IMG/VR virus record: IMGVR_UViG_3300021425_000161
Span: 1-26,410 of that record
Length of the DNA: 26,410 nucleotides
Origin: a virus
Direction: 5' to 3' (one strand)
Part shown: piece after piece, positions 9,601 to 16,925 of the stretch
How positions within the stretch are numbered: the stretch's first letter is position 1
Layout: every line of letters begins with the position of its first letter
The notes under the pieces: model-generated
Database searches by the model: none
Seen by the model: the letters and a program-made list of their open reading frames with translations, nothing else
What the model was told of the DNA's origin: nothing
Program-made: the position numbers and the translations under genes

Positions 9601-12600
9601 ATCTACAATTCAGAACTTCCATCAATTGGATTGGAGGATTCTAAAATTTATTACATAGTATCTATTAATTCAAATACAATTGGGTTGACCAATCAATATT
9701 ATAAAGAAATTACTGAATTGGATTCTTCTATTTTAGTTAACATACAATCTCAACAAGACGGTAAAATATCACTTATAAATCCAGAAATAGATGCTTATAG
9801 GAATGAAACACTGAGATTTGATCTATCTGATAGATCATTACAATATAATGAAAATGGATCATTTACATTTGATTTTTATCGTGATCCTAATTTTACTGAT
9901 AGATATTATTCATCATCAGATAAAACATCAACATTTAACGTAAAGACTGTTGGCGAAATTGGTTCAGATGGTGCCTATGTAGAATTAAAAATTGATGTTG
10001 ATACACCAAAAAATTTATATTATAAGTTAACACCAATTAACTTGCCAAATACACCTCTTCCAAAATTAAAAGCAAAAGTAGATTTTACAAATATAGAAAA
10101 TTCAAGTTCAATACAAATTTTAAATAGTGTATACTCTGGTAATAATATAATTACTGGAATAACAACTACTTCTTTCACTTACCCATTAAGGAAAAATCCA
10201 GAACAATCAATATATACGGAAAATGATGGAATACTTTCATATAATACTAAAAAAGGAATAGGTCCGATAAATGAAGTAACTTTGGTATCAGGTGGAAGAA
10301 ACTACAAAACCTTACCATATGTTAGCAAAGTTCAATCGAATTTAGGTTCTGGTGCTATTTTCTTACCATTTTCATCTAGTATTGGTAAAATAGACTCTGT
10401 TAGATTATCAAGTCTTGGTCTTGATTATCCATCAGATAGAACTCTAAGACCATCTGCTGTTTTCCCAACAACATATAAAATTGAACCACTATCAAAATTT
10501 AAAAATATAAAAATCTCTTCTTTTGGAACAAATTATTTTGTACCTCCACAATTAGTCGTTCTTGATGGATTTACTGGAAGGGTAAATTCAGAAGCACAAC
10601 TCGAATATGAAATTGGTGATACTGAGGTTTCTATTATTAGAAATACTACTGGGTTATATAATGTTACTCCCAAAATTTTACCAGTTAACAACCCAAATGG
10701 TATAAGAATTAGTAATATTTCTTTTGATAAACTCACTAATGATGTTACAGTTTCTTTTGCAGTTACTTTTACATCTGCTGAAGATTTTCCTTTCAATATT
10801 GGTGATAGAGTAATAATTGAGAACACAAACATTGATCTAAATGTTGGTGGTAAGGGTTTCAATTCTTCTGCGTATGGTTATACATTATTTAAAATTAAGC
10901 AATCAAATCCAAATATTGGCGGAGAATTCCCTAGTATAGTTTATAATATTTCAGATGTACTTAAATTTGGAGAAGACCCAGGAATTTATGATGAATTTGA
11001 ATCATTTGGTACAGCAACACCAGAATCATATTTCCCAACATTTGACATTAGTTTAGAAAAAGGTTTCTTCAATAAAAATGAAATTGTTTTATATGAAGAC
11101 AATAGTGGAGTCGTTCAAAAATACGATATAAACAATGAGTATATTAAAATCAGATCTAATGTAAGGTTTAAACCTGGGGATATAATATATGGACAATCTT
11201 CAAAAAATTTGGCTCTAATTTCTCTCGATCTTGGATCAGATGGAGATTATAAAGTATCTTCAAACAGTATAATTAGAGAGGGGTGGACAAAAGAAACTGG
11301 TAAATTAAATACAAACTTACAAAGAATTCAAGACAATGATTATTATCAGTATTTTTCATACTCAGTAAAATCACCAATAGATTACAATACTTGGAATCCT
11401 TTAGTGAGTAATTTAACACATACTGTAGGATTTAAAAAGTTTAGTGACTTAGTTATAGATGCGCCAAATCTTAATTTTGAAGGAATGCCAACCAATCAAG
11501 ATAATAATATTGTTATTGCAATTTCAGATTTAAATTCGGTTGTTAACACAAATTCAACTAAAGATTTTGATATTGCCAGAGAAAAAAGTATTAGGGTAGA
11601 TGATTCTCTCGTATCCAATGAAATATTGTTCAATTTACCATTTTTGGCAGAATATCGTGAATTTATTGGTAATAGAGTTTTAACTATAGATGATATTAGT
11701 GATCAATTTGATTCAAATAAAAAATCTTTTGAATTATTTGAAAAAAATAATCCTATTTTTGAAGTATCTTTTGATGCAACAGATTCTAATACGGTATTAT
11801 TATCACAAAATAATATAAACCTAGGAAATCACTTTTTTGTTAGTGGTGAAGAGGTAGAATATATACCACATAATCAAGATCCAAATAATGGAATACAAAT
11901 AGCACCAATAAATTGGCCAGGGATAGGAATAACATCAAGATTGCCTTCTAGATTTTACATAATTAAAGAAGATAATCAAAAAATAAGTATAGCAGCAACT
12001 ATTGGTGATTCTTTACAATTTAATCCAAACAGAGTAGATATTGTTGGACTTGGTGCTGGAGATACTCACAAATTTAGATCTATTGATGCAAATAACAGAC
12101 TACTAATATCAATAAATGGATCTATTCAATCACCAATAGTTGGATCTGCATATACAATATCAAACACAAATACCATTGGTATTGGTGATACAAATATTTC
12201 AGTAGATAATATTCAATTTATAAGTTCTGGAAATTTATTGCAAGTAGATGATGAAATCTTAAAGGTAAAATCAGTAAATGGTTTAATAAATCAGATAAAT
12301 GTTGAGAGGTCTGTAGTTGGAACTTTAGAAAGTTCTCATAGTTCTAACCAAATAATAACAAAACTCTCTGGTAATTTTAACATAGTAGGGAATAAATTAT
12401 ATTTCCCAGAACCAATTTGGGGTAAACTTCCTGTAGGATTTGGAACTACTGCAAGTTCAGCAAATGAAATAGACTATACTGGAATTACAACATCTTCGAA
12501 ATTTAGTGGGAGAGTATTCTTAAGATCTTCTCTAAACTTCTTATTTACTAATGATTTTGAAAAAGCTTATGCTAATAATTATGTTTATGATGACATCTCA

Positions 12601-14658
12601 AATCAATTTACTGGAATAACATCAACATTTATTTTAAAGTATCAAGATAATAGTATTACTAATATACCATATTCAAATACTATTGTTCTAATTGATGGTA
12701 TATTCCAAGGTCCCCAAAGAATTACCACTCCAAAATATTCAGTCTACGGTGATTATAAACTTTTTAATGATGGTGGAAATTTAAAACTTGGTTTTAATAT
12801 CAATCCCACAGATCCAACAATAACTAAAGACATAAATGTAAATCTTTTACCAAAAGGTGGTGTAATAGTTAGTGTAGGATCTACAGAAGGATTTGGATAT
12901 CAACCACTAGTAAGTGCTGGTGGAACAGCAATAATTAGTTCATTAGGCGCTCTTACCTCTATTGCTATTGGTAACACTGGATCTGGATATAGATCTGGTT
13001 TACAAACAGTAAATGTTGGTTTAAGAACAGATTCTAATGAAGTTGTATATTTTGGAGAAGCGGTAGTCAATGGTGGATATGTTACTTCAGTAAATATAAC
13101 TAATCCTCCACCAGCAATATATGATCAATTAAATCCACCAGAAGTTATTTTTGATGCACCATTTGGGTATACCAATTTACCATTAATATACTCTAATGGT
13201 TCTAGTGGAATTGGTACAGGAGCAATAATAGATTTAATTCCAAGTAATGATGGATCAATAAACACTTTTGAAATTAAAAATTTTGGATATGGTTACAATG
13301 AAAATGACTTACTTACTATTTCTACTGGGGGAACTGTAGGAATACAAACATTAACAGGAATATCAAACTTTAATCCATTTGAACTGATTGTTACTGAAGT
13401 ATTTAGATCACAGTTTTCTGGTTGGAATGTTGGAGAATTTTTAGTATTGGATGACATTTCAAAATACTTTAATGGTATAAGAAGATTGTTCCCATTACAG
13501 ATAGATGGTGAAGACATATCATTCTATGCAAAAACAAGTTCTGGAATTAGCTTACAGTCAAATTTACTAGTATTTGTTAATGATGTTTTACAAACACCAG
13601 GAGAAGGATATCAATTTACTGGCGGAAGTAGAATTAGATTCTCAGAAGCACCTAAAGGACCACTAGTTGGATTTAGTACGGTTGGAGATACTGTAAAAAT
13701 TCTTGTATATACTGGAACATCCGAAATTGATGTTAAATTGGTAAAAGTTCTTCCTACAGTAAAAATTGGAGACAATGTAAAGATTTTTAGTGACATAGAT
13801 TCAAACTTAACTCAAGATGAAAGACTAGTTATAGATGTAAAGTCTGCAGACACTATTATAACAAATAACTATGCAGATGTTGGTGTAGTCTTAGATGAAT
13901 TGTATGAAAGACCAATTAGCTGGATTAGGCAGACTGAAGATATAATAATTGATAACAATTTTATTGGTAAGGATAGAGTTAATTATGAACCAATAATTAA
14001 CCCAAGCACAAATATCCTCCATGGAATTGGTATTAATTCTGATTATGTTTATGTATTTGATACAAATTTATTTAATGTGTCTGCTGAAGGTATAGATCCT
14101 TCAGAACAAAAAATAATTGAAATTATTCCAACAGATGAGTTAGTCACTGCTCAAGCAGAAGCAGTTTTAGATGCTAATGGAACCATAGACACTATAAATC
14201 TTACGAATCCTGGACTTGGTTATACTTCTGCTCCAACAATCACAATTCAAAAACCATTTATTGATGGATCACAGGCAACAGCTTTTGCATTGATGGCAGG
14301 AAGTAGTGTAAATTCAGTAAATGTTAGTTATGGAGGAACGAATTATTTTAATGGTCCAATAAAAACATTATCAATTTATAGTCAAGGGTCTGGATTCCCA
14401 CCACTGTTTGGTAATGAGACAATAATGAATAAAGCCAAACTGAGTTCAGTAACTGGAGTTGGAAGAGGGGCGAGTGTTGATATAGTAGTAGATCAAGAAA
14501 CATTTATCACATCTTTAATAGATGTTCCCGACAAAGGAGTTAATTATTCTGTTGGTGATATATTAGAGGTTAAAGTTTATGATAATGTGGGACTTGCAAA
14601 TTCATATAGAAGATGGCCTTTGGGAGAGTCAATTAAATTGAACCTCCGCCAGTGTTAA
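3616..14658 (+). CDS. Giant modular baseplate/virion structural protein (3,680 aa), YHYH-domain type, candidate gp7 position
   Basis: This gene fills 42% of the window and sits between gp6 and gp8, where T4 has gp7 (1,032 aa). The N-terminal 240 residues form a distinct domain: YSDFIQLLKDYYKSLEFSGG, a DDEIIFYDSKT module near residue 95, and FYSSKGTDRSFEILF followed by IIRPRDFLIQPSDADF. Beyond this the protein is a long chain of beta-rich modules. It has at least thirteen GxxY motifs (residues 756 to 3641), about six NH-x-F/GD modules (from residues 576, 921, 1821, about 1930, 1986 and 2738), a YHYH-type domain at about 1216-1312 and a lectin-like domain at about 1625-1785. There is no signal peptide or membrane segment. 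The last residues (KLNLRQC) look unrelated to the family end; the expected C-terminus continues in the -1 frame from 14637. It is probably a baseplate wedge or peripheral baseplate protein. The gp7 role is inferred from position only. Confidence 0.85.
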   Translation: MKNRVQIQNIVTDQQPSYVKESYSDFIQLLKDYYKSLEFSGGPTNILNNINDYTKLENISEIVYYTELSSDININTKTISVTNTEGFPIKNGLIKIDDEIIFYDSKTKTEFLGCKRGFSGITGYSKDDFNFSTSFRKKHLSNAVVYNLNSLFLFELYKKFKSQYTPGFEEIDFYDELNEKILVSRIKDFYSSKGTDRSFEILFNIVWGVDSKIIRPRDFLIQPSDADFRITRKIVVQEFDGDPLILSGRTLFEDVNGIEKSAFSTIISSELVISEGIKYYTLTLDYNPDIEFFNFNVHSKTKVTDNAIAGQTYLDVDSTLGFPNSGIFQFEDNGVLRSVEYNGKNDNQFFNLILPVNLMSGTDILDDRFAYSFDDNDNLIKVRIRGVLGDINFDREDTYFYDNGDSVNITSLGKESDKKIHSTWFLNCSPKYTVKSLFKVTEKLNGISQYRVETFDDNIFRAGDTFTLRSSTGEEYTSSVISFSNTKVFDINVTETLDLSKKYTIKRNISKPEFLFDNNLNIVSSNIQNVYIDKKDTYVRSTSLPSYLSRGVADNSLTVKFSTNIPIPTEELVIGNHPFISGDSIFYSYDGNSGLNIPEGQYFVSRLNDSTIKLASSRSNIRSHTYLSIFGTAIDNKIILTKFYNKKINPQDIIRKYPEVINEAEESEKITNPGAIGSFLNGVELINYKSSDAVYYGKIESIIPSSSGDSNYDVINPPKLEIIDTGIGGSSGFGTGAYATVNVRGGLKRVDIIDPGFGYEVEPVVTINGGNGSGANIKCNLKAVKNEVFFNTSSLYNQLDLTTGTIDFKTFNKFKNYEPVIYNTLKQDTIGGLIDGSIYYIVSEDGITANLYNTFEDSTAGINTIQFTSYGDGIHKITSVNKKNIISSVDVLSSGSNYTNKILYFTSDNININFDTISIKDHGYSDKEIVIFNSDGILPTGLSSTSEYYVKKVNEDEFKVYELNDNDLGKDFNYNNNFSTHFFDFGSGIHQVSYQKITLKVEAPIGINTVSSELFTAKLNPIFTGEIFSTSMKNNGSNYGDGTIINYNRVPVVNLYNGENAKLLPTVSDSGKIIGVTVIDGGSNYISAPELKVIGNGFNAILTPIIVDGKIESVKILNSGFGYDKNTSIQILSNGFGAKFDVRLQSWTINLVERLFDTESIKVDDGIIYESKDISKELAYGHAFTPRGIREQCLATSLDNDGNLIFKQDLNNDSDTIKYHSPIVGWAYDGNPIYGPYGYENIEGGSVKQMISGYDLEQTLSNRPPESIFPNGYFVEDYVFTNSGDLDKNNGRFCKTPEFPNGTYAYFSTFNTTKESTGNYNGFLKPRFPYVIGNTYNSKPVNYNFDDFANLSRKKVDENNWFRYTSSFGFSKNNTFYEGLVSPEIFKNVLPTITDTSSGFIEVLNVVSGGENYAAGDQIYFENEGTFGSGAFAVVKSVSGAGIGTITFNQDVYSDIEYIRLDKNGRFLGISSNHIDINDNDVVIIDNSNIISTKFNGDAKSVKSVKNNPLSFAQDLEDSTQTGIITYIRVNGSLNSTLSIGDIYESNEERFKILNTYSKNYTLKVERLYSASIGSTHSQGDILTELNRKIVVTTGLNTDKSYNSNNEYYFNPKESVIFPSENLLLYSYPVPVSEFPGTPWSFNTTDLSSTVEYFAESPLKNKNQAAKVSIKNTTGGSDFYLYGYNGVSLSNEENVFSVFLKGENGGESLYIIVDDGSSYYGQLITLSNEYRRYSFKVTTSSGLHNFRVGTYGPGGFTLNSTPTFYAWGYQVERGKLSNYYENYGTFLQRSDNKSGLLYLNIEGLDLVRTEDTIPNTLYLPNHKFNLNDNLIYKINNTDTPINVSYASTTEDLIDVNPVYVVPYSKDYIGLSTQKVGIGSTNEYIGIGSNVFELIRYNDYGSGENHHLKTNKDNIIRSDIAKKYANLVTKSPHGLVAGDTINVNLSSNKIRTFNVSYDNLVYRTKINRVEFNASSVDVDYNTINLPNHEFKTGDKIIYNSELPSIGLEDSKIYYIVSINSNTIGLTNQYYKEITELDSSILVNIQSQQDGKISLINPEIDAYRNETLRFDLSDRSLQYNENGSFTFDFYRDPNFTDRYYSSSDKTSTFNVKTVGEIGSDGAYVELKIDVDTPKNLYYKLTPINLPNTPLPKLKAKVDFTNIENSSSIQILNSVYSGNNIITGITTTSFTYPLRKNPEQSIYTENDGILSYNTKKGIGPINEVTLVSGGRNYKTLPYVSKVQSNLGSGAIFLPFSSSIGKIDSVRLSSLGLDYPSDRTLRPSAVFPTTYKIEPLSKFKNIKISSFGTNYFVPPQLVVLDGFTGRVNSEAQLEYEIGDTEVSIIRNTTGLYNVTPKILPVNNPNGIRISNISFDKLTNDVTVSFAVTFTSAEDFPFNIGDRVIIENTNIDLNVGGKGFNSSAYGYTLFKIKQSNPNIGGEFPSIVYNISDVLKFGEDPGIYDEFESFGTATPESYFPTFDISLEKGFFNKNEIVLYEDNSGVVQKYDINNEYIKIRSNVRFKPGDIIYGQSSKNLALISLDLGSDGDYKVSSNSIIREGWTKETGKLNTNLQRIQDNDYYQYFSYSVKSPIDYNTWNPLVSNLTHTVGFKKFSDLVIDAPNLNFEGMPTNQDNNIVIAISDLNSVVNTNSTKDFDIAREKSIRVDDSLVSNEILFNLPFLAEYREFIGNRVLTIDDISDQFDSNKKSFELFEKNNPIFEVSFDATDSNTVLLSQNNINLGNHFFVSGEEVEYIPHNQDPNNGIQIAPINWPGIGITSRLPSRFYIIKEDNQKISIAATIGDSLQFNPNRVDIVGLGAGDTHKFRSIDANNRLLISINGSIQSPIVGSAYTISNTNTIGIGDTNISVDNIQFISSGNLLQVDDEILKVKSVNGLINQINVERSVVGTLESSHSSNQIITKLSGNFNIVGNKLYFPEPIWGKLPVGFGTTASSANEIDYTGITTSSKFSGRVFLRSSLNFLFTNDFEKAYANNYVYDDISNQFTGITSTFILKYQDNSITNIPYSNTIVLIDGIFQGPQRITTPKYSVYGDYKLFNDGGNLKLGFNINPTDPTITKDINVNLLPKGGVIVSVGSTEGFGYQPLVSAGGTAIISSLGALTSIAIGNTGSGYRSGLQTVNVGLRTDSNEVVYFGEAVVNGGYVTSVNITNPPPAIYDQLNPPEVIFDAPFGYTNLPLIYSNGSSGIGTGAIIDLIPSNDGSINTFEIKNFGYGYNENDLLTISTGGTVGIQTLTGISNFNPFELIVTEVFRSQFSGWNVGEFLVLDDISKYFNGIRRLFPLQIDGEDISFYAKTSSGISLQSNLLVFVNDVLQTPGEGYQFTGGSRIRFSEAPKGPLVGFSTVGDTVKILVYTGTSEIDVKLVKVLPTVKIGDNVKIFSDIDSNLTQDERLVIDVKSADTIITNNYADVGVVLDELYERPISWIRQTEDIIIDNNFIGKDRVNYEPIINPSTNILHGIGINSDYVYVFDTNLFNVSAEGIDPSEQKIIEIIPTDELVTAQAEAVLDANGTIDTINLTNPGLGYTSAPTITIQKPFIDGSQATAFALMAGSSVNSVNVSYGGTNYFNGPIKTLSIYSQGSGFPPLFGNETIMNKAKLSSVTGVGRGASVDIVVDQETFITSLIDVPDKGVNYSVGDILEVKVYDNVGLANSYRRWPLGESIKLNLRQC
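7261..7551 (+). other. YHYH-type domain inside the giant protein
   Basis: Residues about 1216-1312 contain KYHSPIVGWAYDGNPIYGPY, then LDKNNGRFC and FPNGTYAYF. The H-S-P, DGNPIYGPYGY, NNGRF and GTYAYF landmarks in this order are those of the YHYH family (named for its Tyr-His-Tyr-His motif), here with YHSP and TYAYF in the motif positions. The domain is known from bacterial secreted proteins and from cyanophage structural proteins. Its biochemical role is not established. Confidence 0.75.
8488..8970 (+). other. Lectin/carbohydrate-binding-like beta-sandwich inside the giant protein
   Basis: Residues about 1625-1785 have the layout of a galactose-binding-like or concanavalin-like module: a Trp-containing start (GTPWSF), VFSVFLKGENGGESLYIIVD, a strand with YRRYSFKVT, and an end of FYAWGYQVERGKLSNYYENY. 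The final WGxQxExG...YxxT signature is common at the end of such modules in phage structural and tail-fibre proteins. Sugar binding is inferred from the fold-type signature; no ligand can be named. Confidence 0.6.
14622..14628 (+). promoter_or_regulatory. Shine-Dalgarno-like GGGAGAG upstream of the frameshift window
   Basis: GGGAGAG lies inside the giant gene, about 8 nt before the only stretch (14637-14655) where its frame and the downstream -1 frame are both open. Internal Shine-Dalgarno sequences about 10-14 nt upstream of a slip site stimulate -1 frameshifting in bacteria. Here it may equally be chance coding of Leu-Gly-Glu-Ser. Confidence 0.25.
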
Positions 14659-15293
14659 TTTCTCCACCATGGAGAAGCACTGAAGAATCTATTTTTGTAA
14701 ACTATTTTGGAGATTATGGCGTAATAGTTGGATTTACTACTTCAAGACCTTCAGAATTTGCAAATCAATATTATCTTTACCTAGACTTGTTCATTCCAAT
14801 GGACTCTCCATTAAGAAAACAAGGTATATATCAAGCTGGAATATCTACTGGAGATTATTTTAATATTACTGATACCATATTTGGTGATCCAAATGGGGGT
14901 AGAATTTCTTTACCTTACACATTTACTACACCTTCTGGTCCACAACCAGATCCTATTGGAATATCAAGCATATTTACTGATATGGTCGTACAATGTTCTG
15001 ATTGGTCTGATACTACAGTATCAATACCATCTGGTTTATCAGGTTTATCTGTAGGTATAACAACAACAGTTAGACGTGTTGAGGTTATATTATCAAACTT
15101 AGCTTCTGGAGAAAATCCTAGTCAGACTGGAACTATAGAATTTTTTGGAAATTATATTTGGGGCAAAGTAGACTTGTCTAGAAGAATTAGAGCAAAAGAT
15201 TTTACTGCTTCTTCTACACAACAATCAGGAATAGGTACAAATCCAGTTTTACGTAGAAAAAACCCATTAAAATATGATGGTTACTTTGTCTAA
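14652..15293 (+). CDS. C-terminal part of the giant structural protein, displaced into the -1 frame (213 aa from GTG)
   Basis: This frame is -1 relative to the giant gene, is open from 14637 (after a TAA at 14634-14636) and first offers a GTG at 14652; the first in-frame ATG comes only about 50 codons later. No Shine-Dalgarno sequence precedes the GTG, so independent initiation is unlikely. Read from 14640, the sequence EPPPVLISPPWRSTEES would follow naturally on the giant protein. The piece holds FGDYGVIVGFTTS and YLDLFIPMDSPLR, then RVEVILSNLAS, then FFGNYIWGKVDLSRRIRAKD and a basic end ..RRKNPLKYDGYFV. This is the C-terminal block I associate with long cyanophage structural proteins. One base missing near 14637-14655, a real split, or frameshifted translation would each explain it. 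A joined product would be about 3,890 aa. Two late promoter motifs follow the stop. Confidence 0.75.
   Translation: MLISPPWRSTEESIFVNYFGDYGVIVGFTTSRPSEFANQYYLYLDLFIPMDSPLRKQGIYQAGISTGDYFNITDTIFGDPNGGRISLPYTFTTPSGPQPDPIGISSIFTDMVVQCSDWSDTTVSIPSGLSGLSVGITTTVRRVEVILSNLASGENPSQTGTIEFFGNYIWGKVDLSRRIRAKDFTASSTQQSGIGTNPVLRRKNPLKYDGYFV
14660..14676 (+). promoter_or_regulatory. Perfect 7-bp hairpin just after the giant gene's stop
   Basis: TTCTCCA (14660-14666) and TGGAGAA (14670-14676) form a perfect 7-bp stem with a 3-nt loop, beginning two bases after the TAA at 14656-14658. No T-run follows, so it is not a standard terminator. It lies directly downstream of the frame-transition window, where a structure could promote ribosome slippage. 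It also encodes the PPW of the continuing frame, so it may be incidental. Confidence 0.4.
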
Positions 15294-15303
15294 TAAATAA
15301 ATA
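15292..15303 (+). promoter_or_regulatory. Double T4-type late promoter motif before gp8
   Basis: Two overlapping AATAAATA octamers lie at 15292-15299 and 15296-15303, starting within the stop codon region of the preceding reading frame. The second ends 24 nt before the gp8 ATG at 15328, matching the spacing of the motifs before 442 and 1302. They probably start the gp8-to-neck late transcript. Confidence 0.58.
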
Positions 15304-15327
15304 AACAAATCCTAGTTAAAAGTAGAA

Positions 15328-16911
15328 ATGGCTGCAATCATAACTGATTATTTGAGAATAAACAATGCCAAATCTTTTGTAAAAGATATTAGAGATACGA
15401 ATCAGTCCTACTATACTTTTGTAGGACTACCAAATTCCGATTCTATAAGTCCATCTTGGGATAGTAACCCAATTTCACCAAAAGATTCTTTCGATGATGA
15501 TAATTCATATTGGGAATCATTAATAGCATTAAAAAAAATATCACCAGATGATATAAGACTTGTTGTTAGAAAAATTCAATGGGAGTCTGGTACAATATAT
15601 GATTCATATAGACATGACATTACTAGGACAAATTTATCTAAACCTTCTAACAAAACAAGTTTATATTCTTCAAATTTTTATGTAATCAATAGTCAATTTA
15701 GGGTATATATTTGTTTAAATAATGGCACAGATCCAGAAAATACAAGTGGAAAACCATCTCTAGATGAACCAAATTTTACTGACTTAGAACCAAGGGTAGC
15801 GGGAACTAGTGGTGATGGTTATATATGGAAGTATTTGTTTACAGTCAATCCCAATGATATTGTTAAGTTTGACTCATTAAACTTTATTCCAGTCCCAATT
15901 GATTGGGAAACAAACTCAGAATATAATAATATAAGGAATAATGCATTATCTAGTGGTCAATTAAAGAATATTTTTATAAAGGATAGGGGTCTTTTAGTTG
16001 GACCACCAAATATAACATATACAAATGTACCAATATCTGGTGATGGTACGGGAGCAGAATGTACTATAGTTGTAAATAATGATTCAAAAGTAGAATCTAT
16101 TACTGTATCTAAAGGTGGTAGTGGTTATACTTTTGCTAGAGTCGATTTAGTTGCAGGATCAGTACCTTTAGGTGCATCACCACCAATTTTTGATGTTATT
16201 ATTCCACCAACAAATGGACACGGATATGATATATACAGGGAATTGGGATCTACAAACGTATTACTCTATTCGCGAATAGAGAATGATGTTCAGAATCCAG
16301 ATTTTGTTACTGGAACCAAAATATCTAGAATTGGAATAATTAAGAACCCATTAGCATATAATTCAAACAATATACTTACAGACGATAGAGTAAGTTCTCT
16401 AAACTCAATAAAAGTTGTTGGTTTAGCTCCAAACGAAGATGATTATAAGACAACTAGATATGAACCAAATTCAATAATAAGACAAACAATTGGTACTGGT
16501 GTTACTGCCGTTGGTAGAGTTCTTTCATACGACAGTCAAACAGGAATTTTAAAGTATTGGCAGGACAGATCTATAGTTGGATTCAATACTGATGGATCTA
16601 TAGATGATCGACCAACTTATGGATTATCAATAAACAAATTTACATCTGATGTATCTACTGGTGGAGAACTAAAAATTGTTGGTGGATCAAGCGACCTATA
16701 TATTGATAGTGGGTTTGGTCAGCAAAATAATCCTGGTATAAGTACTGTCATAAATAATAAAACATATTATTTGGGGCAGAATTTTGTAAATGGTGTTGCT
16801 TTACCCGAGGTAGAAAAGTATTCTGGGAACATAATTTATGTTGATAATAGACCAGCAATTACCAGATCAGTGAATCAAAGAGAAGACATTAAAGTTGTAT
16901 TACAATTCTAA
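15328..16911 (+). CDS. 8: Baseplate wedge subunit gp8
   Basis: A 527-aa protein with the layout of cyanophage gp8; T4 gp8 is 334 aa, so this is longer. In T4, gp8 is a dimeric wedge protein that binds gp7, gp10 and gp53. Family landmarks are the start MAAIITDYLRINNAKSFVKD, SYYTFVGLPNS, WDSNPISPKDSF, the YDSYRHDITRTNLSKPSNKT block near residues 90-112, NFYVINSQFRVYICLNNGTD, then LEPRVAGTSGDGYIWKYLFT near residues 152-172. After residue 210 comes an added beta-rich part with SGDGTGAECTIVVNNDSKVE and a GSGY unit at residue 264 like the repeats of the giant protein. A double late promoter motif lies upstream; the Shine-Dalgarno sequence is weak. Only 14 bases separate it from the next gene. Confidence 0.9.
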   Translation: MAAIITDYLRINNAKSFVKDIRDTNQSYYTFVGLPNSDSISPSWDSNPISPKDSFDDDNSYWESLIALKKISPDDIRLVVRKIQWESGTIYDSYRHDITRTNLSKPSNKTSLYSSNFYVINSQFRVYICLNNGTDPENTSGKPSLDEPNFTDLEPRVAGTSGDGYIWKYLFTVNPNDIVKFDSLNFIPVPIDWETNSEYNNIRNNALSSGQLKNIFIKDRGLLVGPPNITYTNVPISGDGTGAECTIVVNNDSKVESITVSKGGSGYTFARVDLVAGSVPLGASPPIFDVIIPPTNGHGYDIYRELGSTNVLLYSRIENDVQNPDFVTGTKISRIGIIKNPLAYNSNNILTDDRVSSLNSIKVVGLAPNEDDYKTTRYEPNSIIRQTIGTGVTAVGRVLSYDSQTGILKYWQDRSIVGFNTDGSIDDRPTYGLSINKFTSDVSTGGELKIVGGSSDLYIDSGFGQQNNPGISTVINNKTYYLGQNFVNGVALPEVEKYSGNIIYVDNRPAITRSVNQREDIKVVLQF

Positions 16912-16925
16912 ATTCAGATAAAATC

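Larger units (their letters stand above)
5881..14547 (+). repeat. Degenerate GxxY beta-repeat units within the giant protein
   Basis: Thirteen copies of a short coded unit are visible, with a hydrophobic strand, then G-x-(G/N/D)-Y, then usually a Pro- or Gly-containing second strand. The GxxY tetrads start at nt 5881 (GFGY), 6298 (GSNY), 6859 (GSNY), 6973 (GFGY), 7843 (GENY), 10294 (GRNY), 10417 (GLDY), 10525 (GTNY), 12979 (GSGY), 13285 (GYGY), 14212 (GLGY), 14335 (GTNY) and 14536 (GVNY). They are protein-level repeats with little DNA identity, so they are old and not a tandem DNA array. Some come in pairs about 38 residues apart. Confidence 0.7.

Noticed and set aside
10533-10862. Reverse-strand open frame of 109 codons inside the giant gene
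   Set aside because: It is antisense to continuous modular coding with no promoter or recognisable product; long antisense frames are expected in an 11-kb A+T-rich gene.
5881-14547. DNA-level tandem repeat or CRISPR-like array in the giant gene
   Set aside because: The repeat units are similar only as protein, are unevenly spaced, and show no repeated DNA words of useful length.
14660-14676. The hairpin as a transcription terminator
   Set aside because: No T-run follows the stem, and the downstream frame continues as plausible coding sequence to 15293.
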